Program-made: the position numbers and the translations under genes
Origin: Oceanomicrobium pacificus
GTDB taxonomy: Bacteria > Pseudomonadota > Alphaproteobacteria > Rhodobacterales > Rhodobacteraceae
Direction of reading: 5' to 3'
NCBI RefSeq assembly: GCF_009833495.1
Contig: NZ_WUWG01000001.1
Coordinates: 1-64,000, forward strand
DNA length: 64,000 nt
Part shown: one piece after another, positions 52,545 to 62,220 of the stretch
Numbering within the stretch: the stretch's first letter is position 1
How the letters are laid out: each line of letters starts with the position of its first letter
The notes under the pieces: model-generated
What the model saw: the letters and a program-made list of their open reading frames with translations, nothing else
Told to the model about the DNA's origin: nothing
The model's database searches: none

Positions 52545-53729
52545 ATGAAAAAAGTTCTCATGGCGACTGCCGCCCTGTCCCTGATGGCAGGTGTGGCACA
52601 GGCCGACGCCGTCAAGGTCGGCATCATTCTGGGCTTCACCGGTCCGATTGAATCGCTGACCCCCGACATGGCCGCCGGTGCCGAGCTGGCGATGAAGGAA
52701 GTATCCGAGTCGGGCATGTTCCTCGACGGGTCCACCATCGAGCCGGTCCGCGCCGACAGCACCTGCGTCGACGCCGCTGCCGCGACGGCTGCCGCCGAGC
52801 GCCTGATCACCTCCGACAATGTGGCCGCGATCATGGGTGCCGACTGTTCCGGCGTGACCACCGCGATTGCCAACAATGTTGGCGTGCCGAACGGCGTCGT
52901 GATGATCTCGCCCTCGGCCACCTCGCCGGCCCTGTCGGACATCGAGGATAACGGCTTCTTCTTCCGCACCGCCCCGTCCGACGCCCGCCAGGGTGACGTT
53001 CTGGCCAATGTCATCAAGGACAAGGGCTATGACAATGTTGCCGTGACCTACACCAACAACGACTATGGCAAGGGCTTTGCCGACGCGTTCCAGGCAGCAT
53101 ATGAAGCCTTGGGCGGCTCCGTCGCCATTTCCGCCGCGCACGAAGACGGCAAGGCCGACTATTCGGCCGAAGTTGGCGCGCTCTCCGCGGCTGGTGCCGA
53201 TCTGCTCGTCGTGCTCGGCTATGTAGATCAGGGCGGCCTCGGGATCATCCGCACCTCGCTCGACACCGGCGCCTTCGACACGTTCGCGCTCGGTGACGGC
53301 ATGTTCGGCGACAGCCTGATCGAGAATATCGGCGACGACCTGAACGGCACTTTCGGCACCGTGCCGGGGTCCGAGGGTGAAGGCGCTGCCAAACTGGCCG
53401 AGATGCTCGACGGCATCGCTGACAATGCCTCCGGCCCCTATACCGGCGAAAGCTACGATGCGGCGGCGCTGATCGCGCTTGCAGCACAGGCGGCCGGCTC
53501 TGCCGACCGAGCAGCCATCCAGTCCAAGATCCTCGACGTGGCCAACGCGCCGGGCGAGCCGATCGGACCGGGTGAACTGGCCAAAGGTCTGGAAATCCTC
53601 AAGAACGGTGGCGAGATCGACTATGTCGGTGCGACCAATGTCGAACTGATCGGCGCTGGCGAGGCCGCAGGCTCCTACCGCGAGTATGAAGTCAAGGACG
53701 GCGCCTTCGAGACGGTGACCTTCCGCTGA
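52545..53729 (+). CDS. livJ: branched-chain amino acid ABC transporter substrate-binding protein
   Basis: A 394-residue periplasmic binding protein of the type I fold (Peripla_BP_6). The signal peptide is MKKVLMATAALSLMAGVAQA, and the mature part begins DAVKVGIILGFTGP. CGAGGAG lies before the ATG at 52545. A terminator after the gene allows it to be made in excess over the transporter genes livG, F, H and M that follow. The exact ligand (Leu/Ile/Val or another small molecule) cannot be read from sequence. Confidence 0.93.
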   Translation: MKKVLMATAALSLMAGVAQADAVKVGIILGFTGPIESLTPDMAAGAELAMKEVSESGMFLDGSTIEPVRADSTCVDAAAATAAAERLITSDNVAAIMGADCSGVTTAIANNVGVPNGVVMISPSATSPALSDIEDNGFFFRTAPSDARQGDVLANVIKDKGYDNVAVTYTNNDYGKGFADAFQAAYEALGGSVAISAAHEDGKADYSAEVGALSAAGADLLVVLGYVDQGGLGIIRTSLDTGAFDTFALGDGMFGDSLIENIGDDLNGTFGTVPGSEGEGAAKLAEMLDGIADNASGPYTGESYDAAALIALAAQAAGSADRAAIQSKILDVANAPGEPIGPGELAKGLEILKNGGEIDYVGATNVELIGAGEAAGSYREYEVKDGAFETVTFR

Positions 53730-53753
53730 TCTTCCGATCCGACACCCAAAAAG

Positions 53754-53785
53754 CAGCCCGGACCCCTTGCGGTTCGGGCTGTTTT
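53754..53785 (+). terminator. intrinsic terminator between livJ and livG
   Basis: CAGCCCGGACC-CCTTGC-GGTTCGGGCTG forms an 11-bp stem with one G:T (53754-53764 with 53771-53781) followed by TTTT. It probably gives partial termination, lowering livGFHM expression relative to livJ. Confidence 0.8.
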
Positions 53786-53801
53786 GCATGATAGCGCGAC
53801 C

Positions 53802-54590
53802 ATGATCACAGTCGAAAACCTCTCCATGCACTTTGGCGGCATCAAGGCCGTCGACGGTGCCAGCCTCGAGATTGCCGAGGGCTCCATCACCGGGCTGATC
53901 GGCCCGAACGGCGCCGGCAAGACGACGCTCTTCAACGTCATCGCGGGCCATTACCAGCCGACCGCCGGCCGGGTCCTGCTCGATGGCGAGGATATTACCG
54001 GCCTGCCGCCGCACGACCTGTTCGGCAAGGGCCTGCTGCGGACCTTCCAGATCGCCCACGAGTTCAGCACCCTGACCGTGCGGGACAATCTGATGACCGT
54101 ACCGGGCGGGCAGAAGGGCGAGACGCTCTGGAACAGCTGGTTCCGCAACGGCGAGGTCCGCGCGCAGGAACGCGAGATCCGCAAGAAGGCCGACGAGGTG
54201 ATCGAGTTTCTCGAAATCTCCCATGTGGCCGACGAACTGGCGGGCAACCTCTCTGGCGGCCAGAAGAAGCTTCTGGAGCTTGGCCGCACGATGATGGTGG
54301 ACGCGAAGATCGTCTTCCTCGACGAGGTGGGCGCGGGCGTCAACCGTACGCTTCTGAACACGATCGGCGACGCAATCCTGCGGCTCAACCGCGAGCGCAA
54401 CTACACATTCTGCATGATCGAACATGACATGGATTTCATCTCCCGCCTGTGCGACCCGGTGATCGTGATGGCCGAGGGCAAGGTGCTGACCGAAGGCAGC
54501 GCGGAAGAGGTGAAGGCCAACGAGCAGGTGATCGAGGCCTATCTCGGCACCGGGCTGAAAAACAAGCCCGCGGCGGAGGGCACGGCATGA
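53802..54590 (+). CDS. livG: branched-chain amino acid ABC transporter ATPase LivG
   Basis: A 262-residue ATPase: Walker A GPNGAGKT near 32-39, LSGGQKKLLELGR signature, Walker B IVFLDEVGAG. The usual Glu of Walker B is present; the following Pro of DEP is Val, which is uncommon. ATG at 53802 is chosen over a TTG at 53784. Its stop overlaps the livF start (ATGA). Confidence 0.94.
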   Translation: MITVENLSMHFGGIKAVDGASLEIAEGSITGLIGPNGAGKTTLFNVIAGHYQPTAGRVLLDGEDITGLPPHDLFGKGLLRTFQIAHEFSTLTVRDNLMTVPGGQKGETLWNSWFRNGEVRAQEREIRKKADEVIEFLEISHVADELAGNLSGGQKKLLELGRTMMVDAKIVFLDEVGAGVNRTLLNTIGDAILRLNRERNYTFCMIEHDMDFISRLCDPVIVMAEGKVLTEGSAEEVKANEQVIEAYLGTGLKNKPAAEGTA

Positions 54591-55291
54591 AGTACCTGAC
54601 CGCGGAGAACATGACCGGCGGCTATGGCGGGGCGGACATCCTGCACAGCTGCACCATCACCGTCGAGGAAGGCGAGATCGCCGTCATCGTCGGGCCGAAC
54701 GGCGCGGGCAAGTCGACCGCCATGAAGGCCGTCTTCGGCATGCTGCCCCTGCGCGAGGGCCGGGTGACGCTGGGCGGCGAGGATATCACCCACCTGACAC
54801 CGCAGGACCGCGTGCGCGCGGGCATGGGGTTCGTGCCGCAGACCAACAACGTCTTCGCCTCGATGACCGTTCAGGAAAATCTGGAGATGGGCGCCTATAT
54901 CCGTGAGGACGATTTCGCGGACACGATGGCGCAGGTCTTCGACCTGTTCCCGATCCTGAAGGAAAAGCGCAACCAGCCGGCGGGCGAGCTGTCGGGCGGG
55001 CAGCGCCAGCAGGTGGCCGTGGGCCGCGCGCTGATGACCCGGCCGAAGCTTCTGATGCTCGACGAGCCGACCGCAGGCGTCAGCCCGATCGTGATGGACG
55101 AACTGTTCGACCGCATCCTCGAAGTGGCGGCGACCGGCATCGCCATCCTGATGGTGGAGCAGAATGCCCGCCAGGCGCTCAACATTGCCGATCACGGGTT
55201 CGTCCTCGTGCAGGGGCAGAACCGTTTCACAGACACCGGGGCCGCGCTCATGGCCGACCCGGACGTCCGCAAATCCTTCCTCGGGGGCTGA
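54587..55291 (+). CDS. livF: branched-chain amino acid ABC transporter ATPase LivF
   Basis: A 234-residue ATPase: Walker A GPNGAGKS, signature LSGGQRQQVAVGRAL, Walker B LLMLDEPTAG, H-loop VEQNARQAL. It overlaps livG by four bases and is one base before livH, so the set is one operon. It pairs with LivG on the cytoplasmic face of LivH/LivM. Confidence 0.95.
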   Translation: MKYLTAENMTGGYGGADILHSCTITVEEGEIAVIVGPNGAGKSTAMKAVFGMLPLREGRVTLGGEDITHLTPQDRVRAGMGFVPQTNNVFASMTVQENLEMGAYIREDDFADTMAQVFDLFPILKEKRNQPAGELSGGQRQQVAVGRALMTRPKLLMLDEPTAGVSPIVMDELFDRILEVAATGIAILMVEQNARQALNIADHGFVLVQGQNRFTDTGAALMADPDVRKSFLGG

Positions 55292-55292
55292 G

Positions 55293-56306
55293 ATGGAAGA
55301 TATCCTCAACGCCATCGTCCTTCTGTCGAATTTCGTGATCGTGCCCGGGCTCGCCTATGGGGCGCAGCTTGCGCTCGGCGCGCTCGGCGTGACGCTGATC
55401 TACGCCGTATTGCGCTTTTCGAACTTCGCCCATGGCGACCTGATGGCCTTCGGCACCATGGCCGTGATCCTTGTGACCTGGACCTTCCAGTCGGTGGGCA
55501 TCTCGGCCGGACCGGTGCCCACGGCGCTGCTCGCCCTGCCCTTCGGCATTCTGGCCGCGATCGGAATATCGCTCCTGTTCGACCGGAGCGTCTACAAATT
55601 CTACCGCACCAAGAAATCGCCGCCCGTTGTCTTCGTCATCGCCTCGGTGGGCGTGATGTTCATGCTGAACGGGATCGTGCGGTTCATCATCGGCCCCGGC
55701 GACCAGAATTTTTCCGATGGCGGACGGTTCCTGATCAAGGCGCGCGAATTCAAGGAGATGACCGGGCTGAACGAGGGGCTGGCGATCAAGACCTCGCAGG
55801 GGATCACCATCATCGTGGCCTTCCTCGTGATGATCGCACTCTTCTGGTTCCTGCAGAAATCGCGCACTGGCAAGGCGATGCGGGCCTATTCCGACAATGA
55901 GGATCTAGCGCTCCTGTCGGGCATCAATCCCGACCGGGTGGTGCTTTACACGTGGATCATCGCGGCCGCGCTGGCGACCATCGCGGGCACGCTCTACGGG
56001 CTCGACAAGAGCTTCAAGCCCTTCACCTACTTCCAGCTTCTGCTGCCGATCTTCGCAGCGGCGATCGTCGGCGGGATCGGCAACCCGCTCGGCGCGATTG
56101 CGGGCGGTTTCGTCATCGCCTTCTCTGAGGTGACGGTGACCTATGCCTACAAGAAGTTCCTGATCTATCTCGGCCCCGAGGGCTGGGCCCCCGACGGGCT
56201 CGTCCAACTTCTGTCGACCGACTATAAATTCGCCGTCTCCTTCGTGATCCTGGTGCTCGTGCTCCTGATCCGCCCGACCGGCATCTTCAAGGGGAAAGTG
56301 ATATGA
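55293..56306 (+). CDS. livH: branched-chain amino acid ABC transporter permease LivH
   Basis: A 337-residue inner-membrane permease with about eight helices; the conserved ALGVTLIYAVLRFSNFAHGDL lies near the N-terminus and the GGIGNPLGAIAGG loop near 265. The ATG at 55293 follows the livF stop by one base, and its own stop overlaps livM by four bases. Confidence 0.95.
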   Translation: MEDILNAIVLLSNFVIVPGLAYGAQLALGALGVTLIYAVLRFSNFAHGDLMAFGTMAVILVTWTFQSVGISAGPVPTALLALPFGILAAIGISLLFDRSVYKFYRTKKSPPVVFVIASVGVMFMLNGIVRFIIGPGDQNFSDGGRFLIKAREFKEMTGLNEGLAIKTSQGITIIVAFLVMIALFWFLQKSRTGKAMRAYSDNEDLALLSGINPDRVVLYTWIIAAALATIAGTLYGLDKSFKPFTYFQLLLPIFAAAIVGGIGNPLGAIAGGFVIAFSEVTVTYAYKKFLIYLGPEGWAPDGLVQLLSTDYKFAVSFVILVLVLLIRPTGIFKGKVI

Positions 56307-57616
56307 AACTGCCCGTCCCCGCCCAGTTCGCCATCATGGGGCTTCTGCTCGTGCTGGTGGGCATCTTCCAGAGCTGGTCGGTCGCGCTCGCGATCCTCAA
56401 TCTCTGCCTGATCTCGTCGGTCATGGCGCTCGGCGTCAACATCCAGTGGGGCTATGCGGGCCTGTTCAATGTCGGGATCATGGGCTTTGCCGCGCTCGGT
56501 GGCGTCGGCGCGATGCTCGTCTCTGTCCCGCCCGTGCGCGAGGCGTGGGCCGCCGGTGGCCTGCAGGTGATCGGCTCCGGCCTTCTGGTTCTGGCTGTGA
56601 TCGCGGCGGTCGTCTTCGCCCGCCGCACGCTGGAGGGCCGCACCCGCAGCCTGGCCACCGTGGCCCTTGTCGCGGGCGGCTATTTCCTGGTCCGTGCGGT
56701 CTTCGATCCGGCGGTCGATGCGATCGAGGCCGTCGATCCGGCCAAGTCGGGCTTTCTTGGCGGCCTCGGCCTGCCGATCATCTTCAGCTGGGGCATCGGC
56801 GGGGTCTTTGCCGCGGGCGCGGCCTGGGTCGTGGGCAAGATCGCGCTCGGGCTGCGGTCGGACTATCTGGCCATTGCCACACTCGGCATTTCCGAGATCA
56901 TCATCGCGATCCTGAAAAACGAGGACTGGCTGACCCGCGGGGTCAAGAATGTCTCCGGCCTGCCGCGCCCGGTGCCGCTGGAGATCAACCTCATCCAGTC
57001 GCCCTGGTTCACCGACCTGTCGGCCCGGATCGGCGCCGACCCGGTGGCCTTCGCGGGCATTTTCGTGAAGCTCTGCTATGCGGCGCTCTTCACCATCGTG
57101 CTGCTCGCCATCCTGTGGCTGTCGCAGCGCGCGCTCCATTCCCCCTGGGGCCGGATGATGCGCGCGATCCGTGACAATCGCGATGCGGCCGAAGCGATGG
57201 GCAAGGATGTCACCAAGCGCCACCTGCAGACCTTCGTGCTCGGGTCCGCCGTCGTCGGCATCGCCGGGGCGATGCTCGTGACCATCGACGGGCAATTCAC
57301 GCCCGGCACCTACAATCCGCTGCGCTACACGTTCCTCATCTGGGTGATGGTGATCGTGGGCGGCTCGGGCAACAATTACGGCTCGGTCCTTGGCGGGTTC
57401 CTGATCTGGTTCCTGTGGATCCAGGCCGAACCGGCGGGCCTGTGGCTGATGAATGTGCTGACGATGCCACTGGCCGAGGGCAGCGCACTGAAGGCGCATC
57501 TGCTGCAGGCGGCTCCGCATTTGCGGCTCTTCCTGATGGGGCTGATCCTGCTTCTGGTGTTGCGTTTCAGCCCGCGCGGCCTGATCCCCGAGGAAACCGG
57601 CCGCAAGGCCGCCTGA
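56303..57616 (+). CDS. livM: branched-chain amino acid ABC transporter permease LivM
   Basis: A 437-residue permease, longer than typical LivM proteins (about 320-420) because of an extra region around 75-170. The conserved WGYAGLFNVGIMGFAALGG and GGSGNNYGSVLGG segments are present. It is the last gene of the rightward liv operon and converges on the second liv operon, only 39 bases away. Confidence 0.93.
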   Translation: MKLPVPAQFAIMGLLLVLVGIFQSWSVALAILNLCLISSVMALGVNIQWGYAGLFNVGIMGFAALGGVGAMLVSVPPVREAWAAGGLQVIGSGLLVLAVIAAVVFARRTLEGRTRSLATVALVAGGYFLVRAVFDPAVDAIEAVDPAKSGFLGGLGLPIIFSWGIGGVFAAGAAWVVGKIALGLRSDYLAIATLGISEIIIAILKNEDWLTRGVKNVSGLPRPVPLEINLIQSPWFTDLSARIGADPVAFAGIFVKLCYAALFTIVLLAILWLSQRALHSPWGRMMRAIRDNRDAAEAMGKDVTKRHLQTFVLGSAVVGIAGAMLVTIDGQFTPGTYNPLRYTFLIWVMVIVGGSGNNYGSVLGGFLIWFLWIQAEPAGLWLMNVLTMPLAEGSALKAHLLQAAPHLRLFLMGLILLLVLRFSPRGLIPEETGRKAA

Positions 57617-57619
57617 CAC

Positions 57620-57655
57620 TGGTCTGGCGCCCCTGCCACAGTCGCGGGGGCGTCG
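57620..57655. other. 39-base gap between two convergent liv operons
   Basis: CGCCCC (57630-57635) and GGGGCG (57647-57652) can pair as a short hairpin but no T-run follows in either direction. It may act as a weak or Rho-aided boundary. Confidence 0.35.
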
Positions 57656-58336
57656 TCACACGCCGAGAAACCGGTCCCGCGTGGCCGGATCGAGCCCGTC
57701 GGGCGCGCCCGACCAGACACTGACCCCTTTTTCCAGGATCGTGCATCTGTCGGCGATCGGCAGCAACTCGGCCAGAATCTTGTCGACGATCAGGAGCGAC
57801 AGGCCCTCGTCCTTCAACCGGCGCAGCGCGGTCCAGATTTCCTGCCGGATGACCGGGGCCAGCCCCTCGGTCGCCTCGTCGAGGATCAGGAGCCGCGGGT
57901 TGGTCGTGAGCGCCCGCCCGATGGCCAGCATCTGCTGCTCGCCCCCCGATAGCGAATGGCCATATTGCCCGCGGCGCTCACCCAGACGGGGAAAGAGCGC
58001 CTCCACCCGTGCGCGGTCCCAGTAGCCCGGCCGCGCGGCGGCGGTCAGGTTCTCCGCGACCGTGAGGTTGGGGAAAATCCGCCGCCCCTCGGGCACCAGT
58101 CCAATACCGGCCCGCGCGATCCTGTGGGACGGTTGACCGCCTATAGCCTGCCCGTCGAGGCGGATTTGCCCGTCGCGCGGTGGCGTCAAGCCGCAAATGG
58201 CGCGGATCGTCGTCGATTTCCCCATGCCGTTGCGGCCAAGGAGCGCCAGCGCCTCGCCCGTGCCAAGTGACAGCGACACATCGAAAAGCGCCTGGCTCGC
58301 GCCGTAGAAGGCGGTGATCCGCTCCAGTTCAAGCAT
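57656..58336 (-). CDS. livF: ABC transporter ATPase, LivF type (second liv system)
   Basis: A 226-residue ATPase: Walker A GRNGMGKS, signature LSGGEQQMLAIGRAL, Walker B LLILDEATEG (Ala in place of the usual Pro). The start at 58336 lies within the end of the upstream livG-type gene (8-base overlap). Last gene of the leftward operon. Confidence 0.93.
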   Translation of the reverse strand: MLELERITAFYGASQALFDVSLSLGTGEALALLGRNGMGKSTTIRAICGLTPPRDGQIRLDGQAIGGQPSHRIARAGIGLVPEGRRIFPNLTVAENLTAAARPGYWDRARVEALFPRLGERRGQYGHSLSGGEQQMLAIGRALTTNPRLLILDEATEGLAPVIRQEIWTALRRLKDEGLSLLIVDKILAELLPIADRCTILEKGVSVWSGAPDGLDPATRDRFLGV

Positions 58337-59081
58337 CGCCGTCCCCCAGATAGGCGTCGCGCACCCGCGGGTCGGCGCGCACCGTGTCCGCATCGCCGGA
58401 CGCGATGATCGCGCCCGACACAAGGACCGAAATCCGGTCGGCGAGCCGGAAGACCGCATCCATGTCATGCTCGACGAGCAGCAACGGCACTTCCGTGCGG
58501 AGTGTATCCAGCAGCGCGACCATCTCGGCCGAGCCTTCGGGGCCGAGACCCGCCAGCGGTTCGTCGAGCAGCAGGAGCTTCGGACCGAGCGCCAGCGCGC
58601 AGGCCAGTTCGACCCGTCGCCGCTCGCCATGCGACAGGTCGGACACCGCGACCCCGGCCCGGTCCGCGACACCGGTACGGGCCAGCGCCGCATCCGCCGC
58701 GTCGCGCAATTCGCTGTCCTGCGTCACTGCGCCCCAGAAGCGGTAGGTCCGCCCCTGCGCGCCCTGCAGCGCCAGCATCACGTTTCGGCGGGCCGACAGC
58801 GGCTCGGCCAGTTGCGAGACTTGGAACGTACGCCCCAGCCCGGCACGGGCCCGCGCCGCCGGCCGCGCTTCCGTCATGTCCCGGCCGGCAATCTCGATCC
58901 GGCCCGCATCGGGCGTTATGAAGCCCGCGATCTGGCCGATGAGCGTGCTCTTGCCCGCGCCGTTCGGCCCGATCAGCGCATGAATCTCGCCTGTCTCCAG
59001 CGTCAGCGATACATCCTGCGTCACAGTCAGCGCGCCGAAGGCCTTCATCAGCCCCGATATGGCCAGCCGTGTCTCAGTCAT
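58329..59081 (-). CDS. livG: ABC transporter ATPase, LivG type (second liv system)
   Basis: A 250-residue ATPase: Walker A GPNGAGKS, signature-like LSHGERRRVELACAL (SHGE instead of SGGQ, common in this urea/amide-type group), Walker B LLLLDEPLAG. It overlaps its neighbours by 8 bases on both sides. Confidence 0.93.
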   Translation of the reverse strand: MTETRLAISGLMKAFGALTVTQDVSLTLETGEIHALIGPNGAGKSTLIGQIAGFITPDAGRIEIAGRDMTEARPAARARAGLGRTFQVSQLAEPLSARRNVMLALQGAQGRTYRFWGAVTQDSELRDAADAALARTGVADRAGVAVSDLSHGERRRVELACALALGPKLLLLDEPLAGLGPEGSAEMVALLDTLRTEVPLLLVEHDMDAVFRLADRISVLVSGAIIASGDADTVRADPRVRDAYLGDGDA

Positions 59082-60054
59082 GGCGCGCCCGCCCGGCCAA
59101 AAGCCCCAAGAGCCCGCCGCGCGCGAACAGCACCGCGCCAAGTAGCACCAGACCCAGCCAGAACTGCCAGAAATCGGTCCAGCCGCCGAGCAGCACTTCC
59201 AGCAGGATGAACAGGATCGCCCCCGCCACCGGACCGAAGAGCCGTCCCACCCCGCCGAGGATCACGATCACCATGATCTCGCCCGAGCGGTGCCAGCTGA
59301 GCATCGACGGGCCGACAAACCCGTTCAGATCGGCAAAGAGCGCGCCCGCAAGCGCCGTGACCATGGCCGAGATGACAAAGGCGGTGAGCCGGACCGGAAA
59401 CGGGCTGATGCCGGAACTGGCCAGCCGCACATCGTTCAGGCGCGCCATGTCGAGCGCCGCGCCGAACCGCGACCCGGTCACGCGGCTCATCGCCCAGAGC
59501 GTCAGCAAAAGCACCCCGAAGACCAACGCGAAAAACTGGATTGGATCGTTGGTATTCATCCCCGGCATCTGGTTGCGCAGGTAGATGGGCAATCCGTCCT
59601 CGCCGCCATAGGGGGTCAGCGAGATGGCGAAATAATAGGTCATCTGCGCAAAGGCGAGCGTGATCATGATGAAATAGACCCCGCGCGTCCGCAGGCTGAT
59701 CGCGCCGATCCCGAGTGCGAGCAGCGCCGCCGACAGGAGCGCCGTCATCCAGATGACGGGCATCCAGACGGTGCCCGGCAAGAGGCCCAGAAAAAGCGAC
59801 ATGTCGAATGCATGATGCGCCGCGATGCCCGCCGCATAGCCGCCGACGCCGAAAAAGGCGGCATGGCCGAAACTGACGAGCCCGCCCGCGCCGAGCGCGA
59901 GATTGAGCCCGACACCGGCCAGCGCCACGATCGCGATCCGGCTGACGAGGTTGATATAGAATGTCTCGCCGAGCGCCAGCGCGGTCAGCGCAGCGGCCGG
60001 CAGGAGCAGCAGAAGCACCGCATTGACAAGGGTCTCGCGCGACAGGTCAGGCAT
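59074..60054 (-). CDS. livM: ABC transporter permease, LivM type (second liv system)
   Basis: A 326-residue membrane protein with about nine helices; the conserved LGAGGLVSFGHAAFFGVGGY and GGVGRLFGPVAGA segments are seen. It overlaps the livH-type gene and the livG-type gene by 8 bases each. Confidence 0.93.
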   Translation of the reverse strand: MPDLSRETLVNAVLLLLLPAAALTALALGETFYINLVSRIAIVALAGVGLNLALGAGGLVSFGHAAFFGVGGYAAGIAAHHAFDMSLFLGLLPGTVWMPVIWMTALLSAALLALGIGAISLRTRGVYFIMITLAFAQMTYYFAISLTPYGGEDGLPIYLRNQMPGMNTNDPIQFFALVFGVLLLTLWAMSRVTGSRFGAALDMARLNDVRLASSGISPFPVRLTAFVISAMVTALAGALFADLNGFVGPSMLSWHRSGEIMVIVILGGVGRLFGPVAGAILFILLEVLLGGWTDFWQFWLGLVLLGAVLFARGGLLGLLAGRARHD

Positions 60055-60967
60055 TGGCGGGGAACAGTCCTTGCGGCCGGATGGCGAGGATCACGGCCAT
60101 GACAAGATAGATGAGCATCGAGCCGAGCGATGCGCCCACCGTCGTCGCTTCGGAGGGCGGCAGCACCAGCCCAAAGAGCTCGGGCAGGAAAATCCGCCCC
60201 AGCGTGTCGGTCACGCCGACAAGCACCGCGCCCACCAGCGCCCCCCGGATCGACCCGATCCCGCCGATCACGATCACGACGAAGGCGAGGATCAGCACGG
60301 GTTCGCCCATGCCAACCCGCACCGATTGCAGCGCGCCGACCATGGCACCGGCCAGCCCGGCCAGCCCCGCGCCGAGCGCAAAGACAATCGTGTAGAGGCT
60401 TGCGATGTTCACGCCGAGTGCGGCGATCATCTCGCGGTCGCTCTCGCCCGCACGGATCTGCATGCCGAGCCGGGTGCGCGCGATGAGCAGGAACAGGCCC
60501 AGCGCCACCAGGAGCCCGACCCCGATGATCGCAAGCCGATAGAGCGGATAGACCGCCCCGCCCGGCAGGGCCACCGCGCCCGACAGCGCGTCCGGCACGT
60601 CGAGCCAGAGCGGCGCACCGCCAAAGAGATAGCGCGTGCCTTCGGAGATGATGAGGATAAGCGCGAAAGTCGCGAGCACTTGGTCGAGATGGTCCCGCGC
60701 ATAGAGCCGCCGCATGACGCTCCATTCGATGAGCGCGCCTGCAAGTGCCGCCGCGATCACGCCCGCCCCGAGGCCGAGCGCAAAACTGCCCGTGCTGCCG
60801 GTGACCGTCGCGCAGGTGAAAGCGCCGATCATGTAGAGCGAGCCGTGAGCCAGATTGATCAGCCCCATGACGCCGAAGACGAGCGTCAGCCCGGACGCCA
60901 TCAGGAACAGGGTCACGCCAAGCTGCACGCCGTTCAGCAGCTGTTCGATGAAGAGGGGAAGCGTCAT
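60047..60967 (-). CDS. livH: ABC transporter permease, LivH type (second liv system)
   Basis: A 306-residue permease of about eight helices with ASGLTLVFGVMGLINLAHG and GGIGSIRGALVGA, the LivH signature regions. It follows the binding-protein gene after a 64-base gap. Confidence 0.93.
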   Translation of the reverse strand: MTLPLFIEQLLNGVQLGVTLFLMASGLTLVFGVMGLINLAHGSLYMIGAFTCATVTGSTGSFALGLGAGVIAAALAGALIEWSVMRRLYARDHLDQVLATFALILIISEGTRYLFGGAPLWLDVPDALSGAVALPGGAVYPLYRLAIIGVGLLVALGLFLLIARTRLGMQIRAGESDREMIAALGVNIASLYTIVFALGAGLAGLAGAMVGALQSVRVGMGEPVLILAFVVIVIGGIGSIRGALVGAVLVGVTDTLGRIFLPELFGLVLPPSEATTVGASLGSMLIYLVMAVILAIRPQGLFPANA

Positions 60968-61031
60968 GCGCAGCAGGACGGCCGGCGGCGTGGGGTCGAC
61001 CCCCGCGCCGCCGGCCCGTCAGTTCAGTCGA

Positions 61032-62159
61032 TCAGAGCTTGCACTCCGCCGCATAGGCATCCTGCAGGTCCTCGATCGCGACACCGACCAGCTTGTTCGT
61101 GGGCTTGCCCTCTCCGGCGACCACCTCGCGGATATAGATATCCTGGATCGGGTGGTTGTTGTTCCCGAAGGCGAAGTCCCCGCGCACGCTGTCGAAATCG
61201 GCCTCTTTCAGCGCGGCACGAAACGCGTCCTTGTCCGACGGGTCCGCCTTGCCGAGCGCCGACAGGATTAGGTTGGCCGTGTCGAAACCCTGGCTCGCAT
61301 AAAGCGTCGGCGTACGGTCATATTTGGCGCGGAAGCTGTCCACGAAGGCGGCATTGGCCGGATTGTCCAGATCATAGGCCCATTGCGAGCTGTTCTTCAC
61401 GCCGAGCGCCGCATCGCCCACCGCGCCGAGGATGATCTCATCGAAGGAGAAGGCCGGGCCGTAGAGCGGCAGTTCCGCACCCGAGGCCGCATATTGCTTG
61501 GTGAAGGCGATGCCCATGCCGGCCGGCAGGAAGAAGAAGATGCTGTCCGCGTCGCTCGCCCGGATCTGGCTGATCTCGGCGGCATAATCTTCCTGTCCGA
61601 GCTTGGTGTAGATCTCGCCCGCCACATCGTCGCCGAAACGCGACTTGAAGCCCGTGAGCGCGTCGGTGCCCGCTGGATAGTTGGGTGCGAGGATGAAGGG
61701 CTTCTTGATCCCCTCGGCCTTCATGTAGGCGCCCATCGCCTCGTGCAGGTTGTTGTTCTGCCAGGCAACGTTGAAATAATTCTCATGGCAGTTCTTGCCG
61801 GCAAGCGCGGAGGGGCCCGCGTTGGGCGACAGGTAGAAGGTGCCGCCGGCCGTCACGCCCGGCACCACGGCCATGGCGAGGTTCGACCAGATGATGCCGG
61901 TCAGAATGTCGACCTTGTCTTTCTGCACCAGTTCGTCGGCCAGCGACTTGGCCACGTCGGGCTTGCGGGCATCGTCACGGATGATGACCTCCACATCCGA
62001 TCCGGCCTGTTCCATCGCCAGCATGAACCCGTCGCGCACATCCGTGCCCAGATGCGACCCACCACCCGAGAGCGTGGTGATCATCCCGATTTTCGTATCC
62101 GCCTGCGCGGCGCTCGCCGCGATCAGTGCTGCCGTCGCGGCGCCCATCAGTTTCTTCAT
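61032..62159 (-). CDS. livJ: ABC transporter substrate-binding protein (second liv system)
   Basis: A 375-residue periplasmic binding protein (Peripla_BP_6) with signal peptide MKKLMGAATAALIAASAAQA and mature start DTKIGMITTLSGGGSHLG. It differs much from the LivJ at 52545. The KNCHENYFNVAWQNNN segment is like proteins annotated for amide, aromatic or amino-acid ligands in Rhodobacteraceae; the ligand is open. First gene of the leftward J-H-M-G-F operon. Confidence 0.92.
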   Translation of the reverse strand: MKKLMGAATAALIAASAAQADTKIGMITTLSGGGSHLGTDVRDGFMLAMEQAGSDVEVIIRDDARKPDVAKSLADELVQKDKVDILTGIIWSNLAMAVVPGVTAGGTFYLSPNAGPSALAGKNCHENYFNVAWQNNNLHEAMGAYMKAEGIKKPFILAPNYPAGTDALTGFKSRFGDDVAGEIYTKLGQEDYAAEISQIRASDADSIFFFLPAGMGIAFTKQYAASGAELPLYGPAFSFDEIILGAVGDAALGVKNSSQWAYDLDNPANAAFVDSFRAKYDRTPTLYASQGFDTANLILSALGKADPSDKDAFRAALKEADFDSVRGDFAFGNNNHPIQDIYIREVVAGEGKPTNKLVGVAIEDLQDAYAAECKL

Positions 62160-62220
62160 TCTCGTCACTTCCCTGTTGGTCTTGTCTTTGTTTTGGTGGT
62201 TCCGGCCGGGCCGGTCCGGA

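Noticed and set aside
57630-57652. Intrinsic terminator between the convergent liv operons
   Set aside because: The stem is short and no T-run follows on either strand, so it is listed only as a possible weak boundary.
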